From NCBI GenBank assembly GCA_903924715.1, contig CAIYCP010000640.1, positions 1-12,756 on the forward strand: a stretch of DNA of 12,756 bases. The letters are read 5' to 3'. The notes below the pieces were generated by a model that worked only from the letters and a program-made list of their open reading frames with translations, searched no databases and was not told the DNA's origin. Positions 5,726-12,408 of this stretch are shown in pieces. The position numbers were made by a program, and so were the translations under genes. Position 1 is the stretch's first letter; every line of letters begins with the position of its first letter. The stretch comes from an uncultured beta proteobacterium. GTDB lineage: Bacteria > Pseudomonadota > Gammaproteobacteria > Burkholderiales > Burkholderiaceae_B.

Positions 5726-7210
5726 ATGAGCCACACACGCAGAGCAGTACTTCAAACCGGCTTGGCCCTCACCGCAGGCTTAGTGACCGCGGGCAGATCC
5801 CAAGCCCAAGGCGTGAGCCCCACCGCCACAACTTCGCCTGCAGCCGCTGCCTACGGTGCCGCCAATTTAGGGCTGGGCGTGACCAAGCAGCTTGGCGAGT
5901 TTTTGTCAGGGTTTAAATATGAAGATCTTTCGCCGGCGGCGATACACGAGGCGAAGCGTGCGGTACTGGATTGGGTGGGTTGCGCACTCGCCGGCAGCCA
6001 ACACCCGACTCCGCAAATATTGATTTCAACGTTTAAAGAAATGGGGTCGTTTGCTGCAGCCACGGTGTTGGGTCAAAAGCAAGGTTTGAAACTGAGCCTG
6101 TTAGATGCTGCGGTCGCAAACGGGCAAATGGGGCATGTCTTAGATTTTGATGACACGCACTTGGGTGGCGTGATCCTACACACCAGCACCGCCACGATTC
6201 CCGCGCTTTTTGCTTTAGGCGAGGCGCGTAAAGCCTCGGGCCGTGCCATGATTCTTGGCATGGTCGCAGCCTTTGAAGCGGGGATTCGCACGGGTCAAGC
6301 CATGCCGCGCCATCATCATGGCGGTTGGCATTTAACCGGCACCTTAGGAACCGTTGCCGCCAGCGCAGGCGCGGCCAAACTACTTGGGTTGGATGCCCAA
6401 CAAACGATTTATGCATTGGGCATCGGTTGCACGCAAGCGGCTGGGATGCAGCAAAATCGCGGCAGCGATTGCAAGTCGTTACACGCGGGCAAGTCTGCTT
6501 ACCATGGGGTACTTGCCTCGATGCTCGCCTCGAAAGGCTTTAATAGTTCCGCTGAAATTTTAGATGGCAGTCTGGGCTTTGTTCGTATCTACAGCAGCAC
6601 CCAGAATCTAGCCGCGGTCACGGCCGAACTTGGCAAAAGCTGGTTGATCACGGGCAATGGTTACAAGCCTTATGCCTGCGGCGTTGTGCTGCACCCCTTG
6701 ATTGACGCGGCCATTGAGGCCTCGCGTCAAGCAAAAACCTCTGCCGCGGACGTAACAAATCTTGACATTCGCGTACACCCAGACGTTGTGCGCATCACGG
6801 GCGTCGATGCGCCGGGTTCAGGCCTGATGTCAAAATTTAGCGCGAACCATGCCGGGGCTGTTGCATTTATTGATCAAGCCGGTGGTGTCGCGCAGTTTTC
6901 AAATGAACGCGCACGCGAGCCGGCGGTACAAGCCTTGCGCCAACGGGTGCGAATCACTGCGACCAACGACCTGCGACTTGATCAGGCCGTCGCAACGGTT
7001 ACCACCAGAACTGGCGGCGTCTTTGAAGCAAAAATTGAACATGCGACGGGTACGGCTGCCAATCCAATCTCCGACAAAGATTTGGAAAGCAAGTTTTTAG
7101 GGAATGCCTCGCCTAATCTTGGGGCGGCAAAGGCCGCGGCCGTCGCGCAGCAAATCTGGGCGCTTGAGCAGCTGGCCGACGTAGGTGAGCTTGTACGACT
7201 ATGTGGCTAG
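5726..7210 (+). CDS. MmgE/PrpD family protein with Tat-like leader
   Basis: From ATG 5726 the product is 494 residues. After the leader it matches the MmgE/PrpD family (PF03972; 2-methylcitrate dehydratase, cis-aconitate decarboxylase and many uncharacterised members). Family landmarks: the DFDDTH motif (140-145) with His152 following, the GWHLTGTLGTVAAS stretch (about 201-214), KSLHAGKSAYHG (250-261) and YKPYACG plus His323. The N-terminus, TRRAVLQTG with an Ala/Leu-rich core ending near SQA (25-27), resembles a Tat signal, but the F and K of the consensus are V and Q. A low-complexity Ala/Thr/Pro linker follows. Most characterised members are cytoplasmic, so export is a notable inference. 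The substrate is unknown; without prpB or prpC nearby, a methylcitrate role is not supported. The IclR gene starts 29 bp downstream. Confidence 0.88.
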   Translation: MSHTRRAVLQTGLALTAGLVTAGRSQAQGVSPTATTSPAAAAYGAANLGLGVTKQLGEFLSGFKYEDLSPAAIHEAKRAVLDWVGCALAGSQHPTPQILISTFKEMGSFAAATVLGQKQGLKLSLLDAAVANGQMGHVLDFDDTHLGGVILHTSTATIPALFALGEARKASGRAMILGMVAAFEAGIRTGQAMPRHHHGGWHLTGTLGTVAASAGAAKLLGLDAQQTIYALGIGCTQAAGMQQNRGSDCKSLHAGKSAYHGVLASMLASKGFNSSAEILDGSLGFVRIYSSTQNLAAVTAELGKSWLITGNGYKPYACGVVLHPLIDAAIEASRQAKTSAADVTNLDIRVHPDVVRITGVDAPGSGLMSKFSANHAGAVAFIDQAGGVAQFSNERAREPAVQALRQRVRITATNDLRLDQAVATVTTRTGGVFEAKIEHATGTAANPISDKDLESKFLGNASPNLGAAKAAAVAQQIWALEQLADVGELVRLCG

Positions 7211-7239
7211 TATGACCAAGATGTGGAATAATCGGTCGC

Positions 7240-8034
7240 ATGACGAATCCAAGTGCCGCAACCAAATCAGGTACCCAAGTAGTTCAGCGCGTCGCCGCGC
7301 TGCTGCGCGGGGTGTCTGCGCGCAACCGGATCGGGGCGCGACTGATTGATTTGTGCACTGAAGTATCAATCGAGCGGCCGACCGCACATCGTATTTTGCA
7401 AGGTCTGGTCTCTGAGGGCTTGATTCGGCAAGACGAGGCTACCAAGCGGTATTTCTTGGGCAGTGCGATTTACGAGATGGGCTTGGTCGCAAGCCCACGC
7501 ACCAACATCCGTGATCTGTGCCACCCCCATCTTCAACAAATTGCACAAGCCACTGGCGATACAGTTTCGTTAACAGTGCGCGCGGGCTTTGATGGGGTAT
7601 GTATTGATCGCGCCGAGGGCGCTTTTCCAATTAAGGTGTTTGTGCTTGAAGTTGGCAAACGACGCCCCCTTAATGTGGGCGGTGGCGCGCTTGCCATCAT
7701 GAGTTTTCTGGACAACAACGAGATCGAACGCATCTTCAAGGTCAATGAAGAACGCTGCCGCGATAAGTACCCAAACTATTCAGAAGCGAATGCGCGCAAA
7801 ACCATTGCACGCGCCCGCGTGCGCGGCTTTGTGATTAGTGATGTGATTGAGTTGCCCGGCGTACGTTCAATCGCCGCGCCCTTGATGGATAAAAACAATC
7901 ATCCCATCGCGGGCATCAGTGTGTCGACCTTAACGACCCGCATGGATAAAGCGCGCACCGAGCTTGCGATTAGCTGCATCACGAAGGCGCTTGAGCAAAT
8001 TCAACCGCATCTGCTGAGCATGGCGTCTGACTGA
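7240..8034 (+). CDS. IclR family transcriptional regulator
   Basis: A 264-residue protein of standard IclR size. The N-terminal winged helix-turn-helix covers about residues 15-75, with the recognition region near VSIERPTAHRILQGL (42-56) and the wing KRYFLG (69-74). The C-terminal effector domain (about 90-255) contains VSLTVRAGFDGVCIDRAEG (109-127) and the family-typical VRSIAAPLMD (208-217). Such regulators bind small organic acids and control nearby catabolic genes as repressors or activators. It is transcribed with the MmgE/PrpD gene, and its likely targets are that unit and perhaps the convergent amidohydrolase. The ATG has only a weak GGA about 12 nt upstream, but an in-frame stop at 7213 rules out a much longer reading. 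Confidence 0.92.
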   Translation: MTNPSAATKSGTQVVQRVAALLRGVSARNRIGARLIDLCTEVSIERPTAHRILQGLVSEGLIRQDEATKRYFLGSAIYEMGLVASPRTNIRDLCHPHLQQIAQATGDTVSLTVRAGFDGVCIDRAEGAFPIKVFVLEVGKRRPLNVGGGALAIMSFLDNNEIERIFKVNEERCRDKYPNYSEANARKTIARARVRGFVISDVIELPGVRSIAAPLMDKNNHPIAGISVSTLTTRMDKARTELAISCITKALEQIQPHLLSMASD

Positions 8035-8059
8035 ACGCACGACCTCTTCCTCTACAGCG

Positions 8060-9565
8060 TTAAACCGCGCCGCGATTCACATAGCCATAGGCCATGTTGG
8101 TACGCCCCTCGCCGTGGCGCTCGTAAATCGCTTTGCCACTCGCGATCTTGTCCGCGCCCACAGCGGCGCGCTGAGCAGGAGTAAAGTTGTAGAGCCGCGC
8201 ATTGTTATCACCAAAGATTGCGCGCTTGATCGACCCATCGGCAGGGCCCAGCGGTTTCAACCCATAACGCTTTTGTAAGTCTTCTGGGATTTCAAGGCGA
8301 CGCAGTGCTTCGATTTGCCATTGAGGTGCGCCAGTCCAGATTGCGTCGGTTCCCCAACACACGTGATCAGCACCCATACCCGCAACCAATTGGCCCATCA
8401 TCACAGCTGACACGCGCGGATCCGCGATGGTGGATTGTGCGAACAGTTGGCCGACATCCGCGTACACATTGTTCACGCCATATTTACCGGGGATATCCGC
8501 CAAATCACTGACCCAGTCGATACGGCCTGATTTTTCAAACTGCGCCCAGGCACCTTCGGTACCGCCATTACCACTGTAGCGGTAGCCACCGTGATAGATA
8601 ATGAAATTTAGTTGTGGCCAATCTTTTGCTGCTTTGGCCACGTCATCGACCTTGGCATATTGCAACAGGTTTGGAAAACTCTTTTCAACCGAAGGGGGAA
8701 ACAAACCTTTGTGGATACACACGTTTTTAAGGCCGGCTTTGACAAACTTTTCGTACGCGGGGTACACAAGTTTTTCATCATCTAGCCGCCAAGGGTGCAC
8801 CGACAACTGCTTATTGGTGTTGTCGCCAATCGTATAGCCCTTAAACGAGTCGGGCTTAAGTACTTCAATCGCGCGATCGATCTCCTCCATCCAGCCCGCG
8901 TAGCCTGGTGTAAAGATGGCGTGCGCAAAGGCGCGCTTTGAACCCGCGATTGAATTGATCGTGGCGCGTGCCTGGGTTTTCATGTCGTTGGTTAAAAACC
9001 AGTCTGCTACTTTTTCTGAAGGCGCGCCGCTGATACAAGCCACCTTGGTATCGCTATCCAAAAATATTTCTTTTAAATAATTGGCAAACTTAAGATCTTC
9101 AAGCGTTTGGGGTTTGCCCACCAGGGCCGGGTTCCATCCCGCTTTGCCAACTGCCTCGCGACTGCGCGCAAAGCCTTCAAGTGTGGTGTCATCGCGTAAA
9201 AAATGCGTGTGCATATCCATGATGAACTGCCCAGACAAAGACTGCGCACGTTCGTTGGCCATCTCGGGCGTTGCAGCCTCAGCACGCGACACGCCAAACA
9301 CCGGGCCATAGGTGTCGTTCATCGCCAAAAATGCGGCCGCCATCCCCGATGCTGATTTAAAAAACTTGCGGCGCGTGAGGCCTTGCTTTTTTGCTAACTC
9401 TGCACCAAGGGCTTTCACCCGCGCTTCATATTCTTTTTGCTTAGACGTTTGAGCCCCAGGCAAAAACTCGTCGCTTGAAACACACTGCACAGGGATCGGC
9501 GCCGGAAAAATCGAAGATTCAGCGGGGATTAGGGCGGCAAGTTCATCAGGGCTCAGAAGGCTCAT
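8060..9565 (-). CDS. Amidohydrolase-2 family metal hydrolase with internal Tat motif
   Basis: A 501-residue protein whose C-terminal 390 residues form an amidohydrolase-2 TIM barrel (PF04909; decarboxylases and hydrolases of the ACMSD/OHCU group). Candidate metal and catalytic residues are His119 and His121 in DMHTHF, His285 in VCIHKG, His325 in IIYHGG and Asp407 in WGTDAIW. A very good twin-arginine motif, LTRRKFFKSA (63-72), leads into a weakly hydrophobic core and an AEA cleavage site (95-97), so the enzyme is probably periplasmic. About 64 residues precede the twin arginines. I recall related amidohydrolases with a similar extension, so it is probably real. An internal GTG at residue 50 is an alternative start with a shorter leader. 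The substrate is unknown. It is convergent with the IclR gene with a 25-bp gap. Confidence 0.88.
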   Translation of the reverse strand: MSLLSPDELAALIPAESSIFPAPIPVQCVSSDEFLPGAQTSKQKEYEARVKALGAELAKKQGLTRRKFFKSASGMAAAFLAMNDTYGPVFGVSRAEAATPEMANERAQSLSGQFIMDMHTHFLRDDTTLEGFARSREAVGKAGWNPALVGKPQTLEDLKFANYLKEIFLDSDTKVACISGAPSEKVADWFLTNDMKTQARATINSIAGSKRAFAHAIFTPGYAGWMEEIDRAIEVLKPDSFKGYTIGDNTNKQLSVHPWRLDDEKLVYPAYEKFVKAGLKNVCIHKGLFPPSVEKSFPNLLQYAKVDDVAKAAKDWPQLNFIIYHGGYRYSGNGGTEGAWAQFEKSGRIDWVSDLADIPGKYGVNNVYADVGQLFAQSTIADPRVSAVMMGQLVAGMGADHVCWGTDAIWTGAPQWQIEALRRLEIPEDLQKRYGLKPLGPADGSIKRAIFGDNNARLYNFTPAQRAAVGADKIASGKAIYERHGEGRTNMAYGYVNRGAV

Positions 9566-9603
9566 GGCGGGGTCGGCTCAAGTGGGATTTGTAACGCATG
9601 CTC

Positions 9604-9646
9604 AAGCCCTAACTTTTGCACAAATTGGGCAAAAAATATAGGGCTT
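9604..9646. repeat. Nested inverted repeat upstream of the amidohydrolase gene
   Basis: Outer arms AAGCCCTA (9604-9611) and TAGGGCTT (9639-9646) are perfect reverse complements. Inside them TTTTGC (9614-9619) and GCAAAA (9629-9634) also pair. The element lies 38 bp before the amidohydrolase start and 28 bp after the flavoprotein stop. It could be a 3' hairpin of the flavoprotein mRNA (without a T tract) or a regulator site. A TATATT hexamer (minus strand, 9635-9640) overlaps its right arm and could be a -10. Confidence 0.45.
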
Positions 9647-9674
9647 CATTACAAAAATACAGGCCCATTAATCG

Positions 9675-10955
9675 CTATTGGCCCAACCACGCATTCACCC
9701 CAACCGCCGCGGCCTTGCCTGACGCCATTGCGCCGTTAATTAAATACCCGCCGGTGGGGGCTTCCCAATCGAGCATTTCGCCTGCGCAAAATACGCCGGG
9801 TAAGGTTTTAATCATCAGCTGCTGGGTGAGGCCTTCAAACTGCACGCCGCCCGCAGTGCTGATAGCTTCGTCGATTGGGCGACACGCGGTTAAGACGATC
9901 GGTAGGGCTTTCATGCCCGCGGCTAACTGCACCGGGTCTTTAAATGTTTCAGCGGATAGGCATTCGCGCAGTAATGCGGCTTTCACACCATGCACACCTA
10001 AGCGCGAACGCAGGTGCGAAGATAATGAGCGCGTGCCGCGGGGATGCGACACTTCGGTCAACACTTTTTCGGCGGTGTAATCCGGCAGCAAATCAACGTA
10101 CAGCGTGACCGAACCGTGACGTAAAATTTCATCGCGCAACGCTGCTGACAGCGTATAGATGGCGCCACCTTCAAGGCCATGCTCAGTCATCAGACATTCA
10201 CCCCGCAGAGGTGCGGTCTGCTTACCTGCAGCAAGTGTGCGTGCGACTTTAGCGGTTTTAGGACGCCCTTTGGTTGCCTTTGCAGGCGTGGTCGTCAGCC
10301 AAAACTCTGCGGTCTTAAGCGGCTGACCCGCACACTGATCAATAAAGTGTTGCGACCATTTTGTTTCAAAGCCACCATTGCTCGGCAGCAAGGGCGCAAC
10401 TTGCACCCCAGCTTGCTGCAGCAACGGCCACCACGCCCCGTCTGAGCCCAGCCGCGCCCAGCTGCCCCCACCCAAGGCCAAAATCGTGGCGTCAGGCGTT
10501 GCGATCACCTCGCCCTTAGGGGCATCAAAGCGCAATGCGCCCTCGTCGGTGAAACCCAACCAGCGATGGCGCATTAAAAACTGCACCTGTTGTTTGCGTA
10601 AGCGATTGATCCAGGCCCGCAATAAAGGAGCCGCTTTCATTTCAGCCGGAAACACGCGGCCCGACGAGCCGACAAACGTTTCAATCCCTAAGCCATGTAC
10701 CCATTCACACAAGGCATTCGCATTGAGCGCAGCCAGCATCGCCGCAAACTCAGGCGCACGTGCACCATACCGCGCATTGAAACGCTCGGCGGGTTCAGAA
10801 TGTGTGATGTTCAGCCCACCGCGACCCGCCATTAAAAACTTGCGGCCCGCTGAAGGCTTGGCTTCAAACACTTGCACAGTGTGACCCGCCTGCGCAAGCG
10901 TTTCTGCCGCCATCAGGCCAGCAGGACCAGCCCCGATGACAGCAACCTTAGACAT
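9675..10955 (-). CDS. NAD(P)/FAD-dependent flavoprotein, HI0933/TIGR03862-like
   Basis: A 426-residue flavoprotein of the HI0933/BaiN-like group (PF03486), closest by eye to the TIGR03862 subgroup. Landmarks: the N-terminal FAD motif VIGAGPAGLMAAE (6-18), the GRKFLMAGRGGLNITHSE block (37-54), ALGGGSW (160-166), GLEGGAIYTLS (260-270) and the C-terminal FAD contact FCAGEMLDWEAPTGGYL (389-405). Members are widespread, cytoplasmic and mostly of unknown function; BaiN relatives act in bile-acid dehydroxylation. A Lys/Ala/Thr-rich stretch at about 222-248 looks inserted relative to my memory of the family. The ATG lies 2 bp after the RidA stop and has no Shine-Dalgarno, suggesting translation by reinitiation. 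Confidence 0.88.
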   Translation of the reverse strand: MSKVAVIGAGPAGLMAAETLAQAGHTVQVFEAKPSAGRKFLMAGRGGLNITHSEPAERFNARYGARAPEFAAMLAALNANALCEWVHGLGIETFVGSSGRVFPAEMKAAPLLRAWINRLRKQQVQFLMRHRWLGFTDEGALRFDAPKGEVIATPDATILALGGGSWARLGSDGAWWPLLQQAGVQVAPLLPSNGGFETKWSQHFIDQCAGQPLKTAEFWLTTTPAKATKGRPKTAKVARTLAAGKQTAPLRGECLMTEHGLEGGAIYTLSAALRDEILRHGSVTLYVDLLPDYTAEKVLTEVSHPRGTRSLSSHLRSRLGVHGVKAALLRECLSAETFKDPVQLAAGMKALPIVLTACRPIDEAISTAGGVQFEGLTQQLMIKTLPGVFCAGEMLDWEAPTGGYLINGAMASGKAAAVGVNAWLGQ

Positions 10956-10957
10956 AC

Positions 10958-11311
10958 TTATTTTTTTGCGGCAGAAACGATCACTTCAACCAACAAGTCA
11001 GGCGCAGCCAGTTTGACCTCACCGGTTGCGCGTGTTGGCAACGCCTCTTTAGGTGCCCACTCAGCCCACACACTATTCATACCCGCAAAATCTGCAGTGA
11101 TGTCTCTGAGCCAGATTTGTGCGGTTAACAAATGATACTTGTCTGAACCCGCTGCAGCTAAATAGCCATCGATCTGTTTGAATACATCGCGCGTTTGCGC
11201 CACGATGTCGCCCTGGACGCTTGAAGTGATGCCTGCAACATAAACCGTATCGCCATGAATGACCACGCGGCTAAGCCGTGCGTTTGAATCCAAGCGGGTG
11301 ATATTAGCCAT
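10958..11311 (-). CDS. RidA (YjgF/YER057c/UK114) family protein
   Basis: A 117-residue protein of Rid-superfamily size, with a YoaB-like outline. Visible features: VVIHGDTVYVAGIT (16-29), a central TRDVFKQIDGYLAAAG (40-55), a FAGMNSVWAEW segment (75-85), and LPTRATGEVKL with Arg94 in the place of the substrate-binding arginine of RidA. Active members form trimers and hydrolyse reactive enamine/imine intermediates to ketoacids; many YoaB-like members are untested. Cytoplasmic. It has its own leader after the dienelactone hydrolase terminator, with AGAG 8 nt before the ATG, and is the first gene of a two-gene unit with the flavoprotein. Confidence 0.9.
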   Translation of the reverse strand: MANITRLDSNARLSRVVIHGDTVYVAGITSSVQGDIVAQTRDVFKQIDGYLAAAGSDKYHLLTAQIWLRDITADFAGMNSVWAEWAPKEALPTRATGEVKLAAPDLLVEVIVSAAKK

Positions 11312-11350
11312 GGAAATTTCTCTTTGATAAAAGACTTAACGTGCAAGTTG

Positions 11351-11399
11351 AATAAAGACGAGCGTCGAGTGGTCGGTTTCGCGAGACCACTCTAGCTCG
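11351..11399 (-). terminator. Intrinsic terminator of the dienelactone hydrolase-family gene
   Basis: GAGTGGTC (11367-11374) and GACCACTC (11385-11392) form a perfect 8-bp stem. It is extended by CGAGC (11359-11363) with GCTCG (11395-11399) across a small internal loop. Read on the minus strand, the hairpin starts 6 nt after the stop codon and is followed by TCTTTATT, a modest U-rich tract. It separates this gene from the RidA-flavoprotein unit. Confidence 0.65.
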
Positions 11400-11405
11400 C
11401 GTGCG

Positions 11406-12281
11406 TTACAAATATTTTTTAAACCAAGCCTGCGCTTTCTCCCAGCCATCTTTGGCTTCAGCAGCGCGATAGCTTGGGCGATAGTCTGCGTGAAACGCGT
11501 GTGGGGCCTCGGGATAAATCACAAACGTTGACGCCTTGGCCGCAGCCGAACCTTTTTCAAGTGCCGCCTTCATGGTGTCAATTGTGCTGACCGGGATGCC
11601 GGCATCTTGGCCGCCATACAAGCCTAGCACAGGGGCATTCATCTGCGCCGTCAGATCAACAGGATGCTTGGGCTTCATCGGGTCTGCGTCTCCCACCATC
11701 CGGCCATACCAGGCTACGCCCGCTTTAAGGTTAGGATTGTGTGCCGAGTACAGCCACACAATACGGCCGCCCCAACAAAAGCCGGTGATTGCCAAACGTT
11801 TGGCGTCGCCACCATTGGCAGCGGCCCACTTCGCGGTTGCATCCAGATCACTCATCACTTGCGCATCGGGGACTTTGTTGACGATATCCGCAAAGAGTTT
11901 GGCGTTATCGGTGTACTTCGAAGGATCGCCCTGGCGGGCATACAGCTCAGGAGAAATCGCCAAATACCCTAACTTGGCAAAACGACGGCACACGTCCTTA
12001 AGATGCTCATGCACACCAAAGATTTCCTGAATCACCAGAATCGTGCCAAGGTTGGTTTTACCTTCGGGTGCTGCGCGGTAGGCCGGCATCGTGCCATCGG
12101 CGACCGGGATTTTGACTTCGCCAGCAATTAAGCCGGTGGCGTCGGTAGTGATAACGGTTTGCGCCATCACCGGACCTGCGGCCAGGGTAAAGCCCCCCGC
12201 GAGCGAGGTCGTTAAAAAGCCACGACGATTTAAAGTCAATGGGGGTAGCAAGCTGTCAAATTCTGGGGTAGGTTTGTTCAC
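11406..12281 (-). CDS. Dienelactone hydrolase family protein with Tat signal
   Basis: A 291-residue alpha/beta hydrolase of the dienelactone hydrolase family (PF01738; carboxymethylenebutenolidase EC 3.1.1.45 is the type enzyme). The Cys-Asp-His triad is visible: Cys169 in GFCWGG, Asp226 in GGQDAGIP and His261 in EAPHAFH. Glu86 in QEIFGV and Arg116 in LYARQ match positions important in the type enzyme. The N-terminus carries a clear Tat leader: LNRRGFLTTS (17-26), a hydrophobic core and probable cleavage after VMA (38-40). It is therefore likely periplasmic, whereas chlorocatechol-pathway enzymes are cytoplasmic. The start is GTG, supported by AGGAG 7 nt upstream. No ring-cleavage genes are nearby, so the natural substrate is open. 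It is divergent from the acyl-CoA synthetase. Confidence 0.92.
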   Translation of the reverse strand: MNKPTPEFDSLLPPLTLNRRGFLTTSLAGGFTLAAGPVMAQTVITTDATGLIAGEVKIPVADGTMPAYRAAPEGKTNLGTILVIQEIFGVHEHLKDVCRRFAKLGYLAISPELYARQGDPSKYTDNAKLFADIVNKVPDAQVMSDLDATAKWAAANGGDAKRLAITGFCWGGRIVWLYSAHNPNLKAGVAWYGRMVGDADPMKPKHPVDLTAQMNAPVLGLYGGQDAGIPVSTIDTMKAALEKGSAAAKASTFVIYPEAPHAFHADYRPSYRAAEAKDGWEKAQAWFKKYL

Positions 12282-12288
12282 GACGAGT

Positions 12289-12293
12289 CTCCT
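12289..12293 (-). promoter_or_regulatory. Ribosome binding site supporting the GTG start of the dienelactone hydrolase-family gene
   Basis: AGGAG on the minus strand lies 7 nt before the GTG at 12281. It decides the start, since no ATG at that position would give the complete Tat leader. Confidence 0.75.
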
Positions 12294-12314
12294 GTAGGTT
12301 TATGCAGTTTATCC

Positions 12315-12343
12315 CTTGCCCATCATTTTGGGCAGGTGTTTTT
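12315..12343 (+). terminator. Terminator-like hairpin in the divergent region before the acyl-CoA synthetase
   Basis: CTTGCCC (12315-12321) pairs with GGGCAGG (12330-12336), 7 bp with one T-G wobble and an 8-nt loop, followed by TGTTTTT. In plus orientation this looks like a short intrinsic terminator. It could stop antisense transcription from the dienelactone hydrolase side or attenuate a long leader. It could equally be an operator (TGCCC-N8-GGGCA). Confidence 0.35.
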
Positions 12344-12370
12344 GTTGAGTTGTATGATCCACGACATTGA

Positions 12371-12400
12371 TTTAATACACACCAATAAAATCCCCGGAGA
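12371..12400 (+). promoter_or_regulatory. Candidate -10 and ribosome site of the acyl-CoA synthetase gene
   Basis: TTTAAT (12371-12376) matches the -10 consensus at 5 of 6 positions, but no good -35 lies at 16-18 bp; TTGAGT at 12345-12350 is 20 bp away. GGAGA (12396-12400) lies 8 nt before the ATG and is a solid ribosome site. Confidence 0.4.
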
Positions 12401-12408
12401 CTCACACA

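Noticed and set aside
8034..8061. Inverted repeat AACGC/GCGTT between the IclR and amidohydrolase stops as a terminator
   Set aside because: It has only 5 bp, an 18-nt loop and no T tract, so it is too weak to annotate.
10378..10884. Plus-strand open frame of 168 codons opposite the flavoprotein
   Set aside because: It is antisense to a recognisable FAD protein, with composition explained by the codon pattern of the other strand.
10958..10967. A7 run just before the RidA stop codon as a programmed frameshift site
   Set aside because: The RidA protein is already full length, no stimulatory structure is obvious, and a shift would not fuse to a meaningful domain.
11536..12030. Plus-strand open frame of 164 codons opposite the dienelactone hydrolase-family gene
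   Set aside because: It is antisense to a gene with an intact catalytic triad and has no ribosome site or family resemblance.
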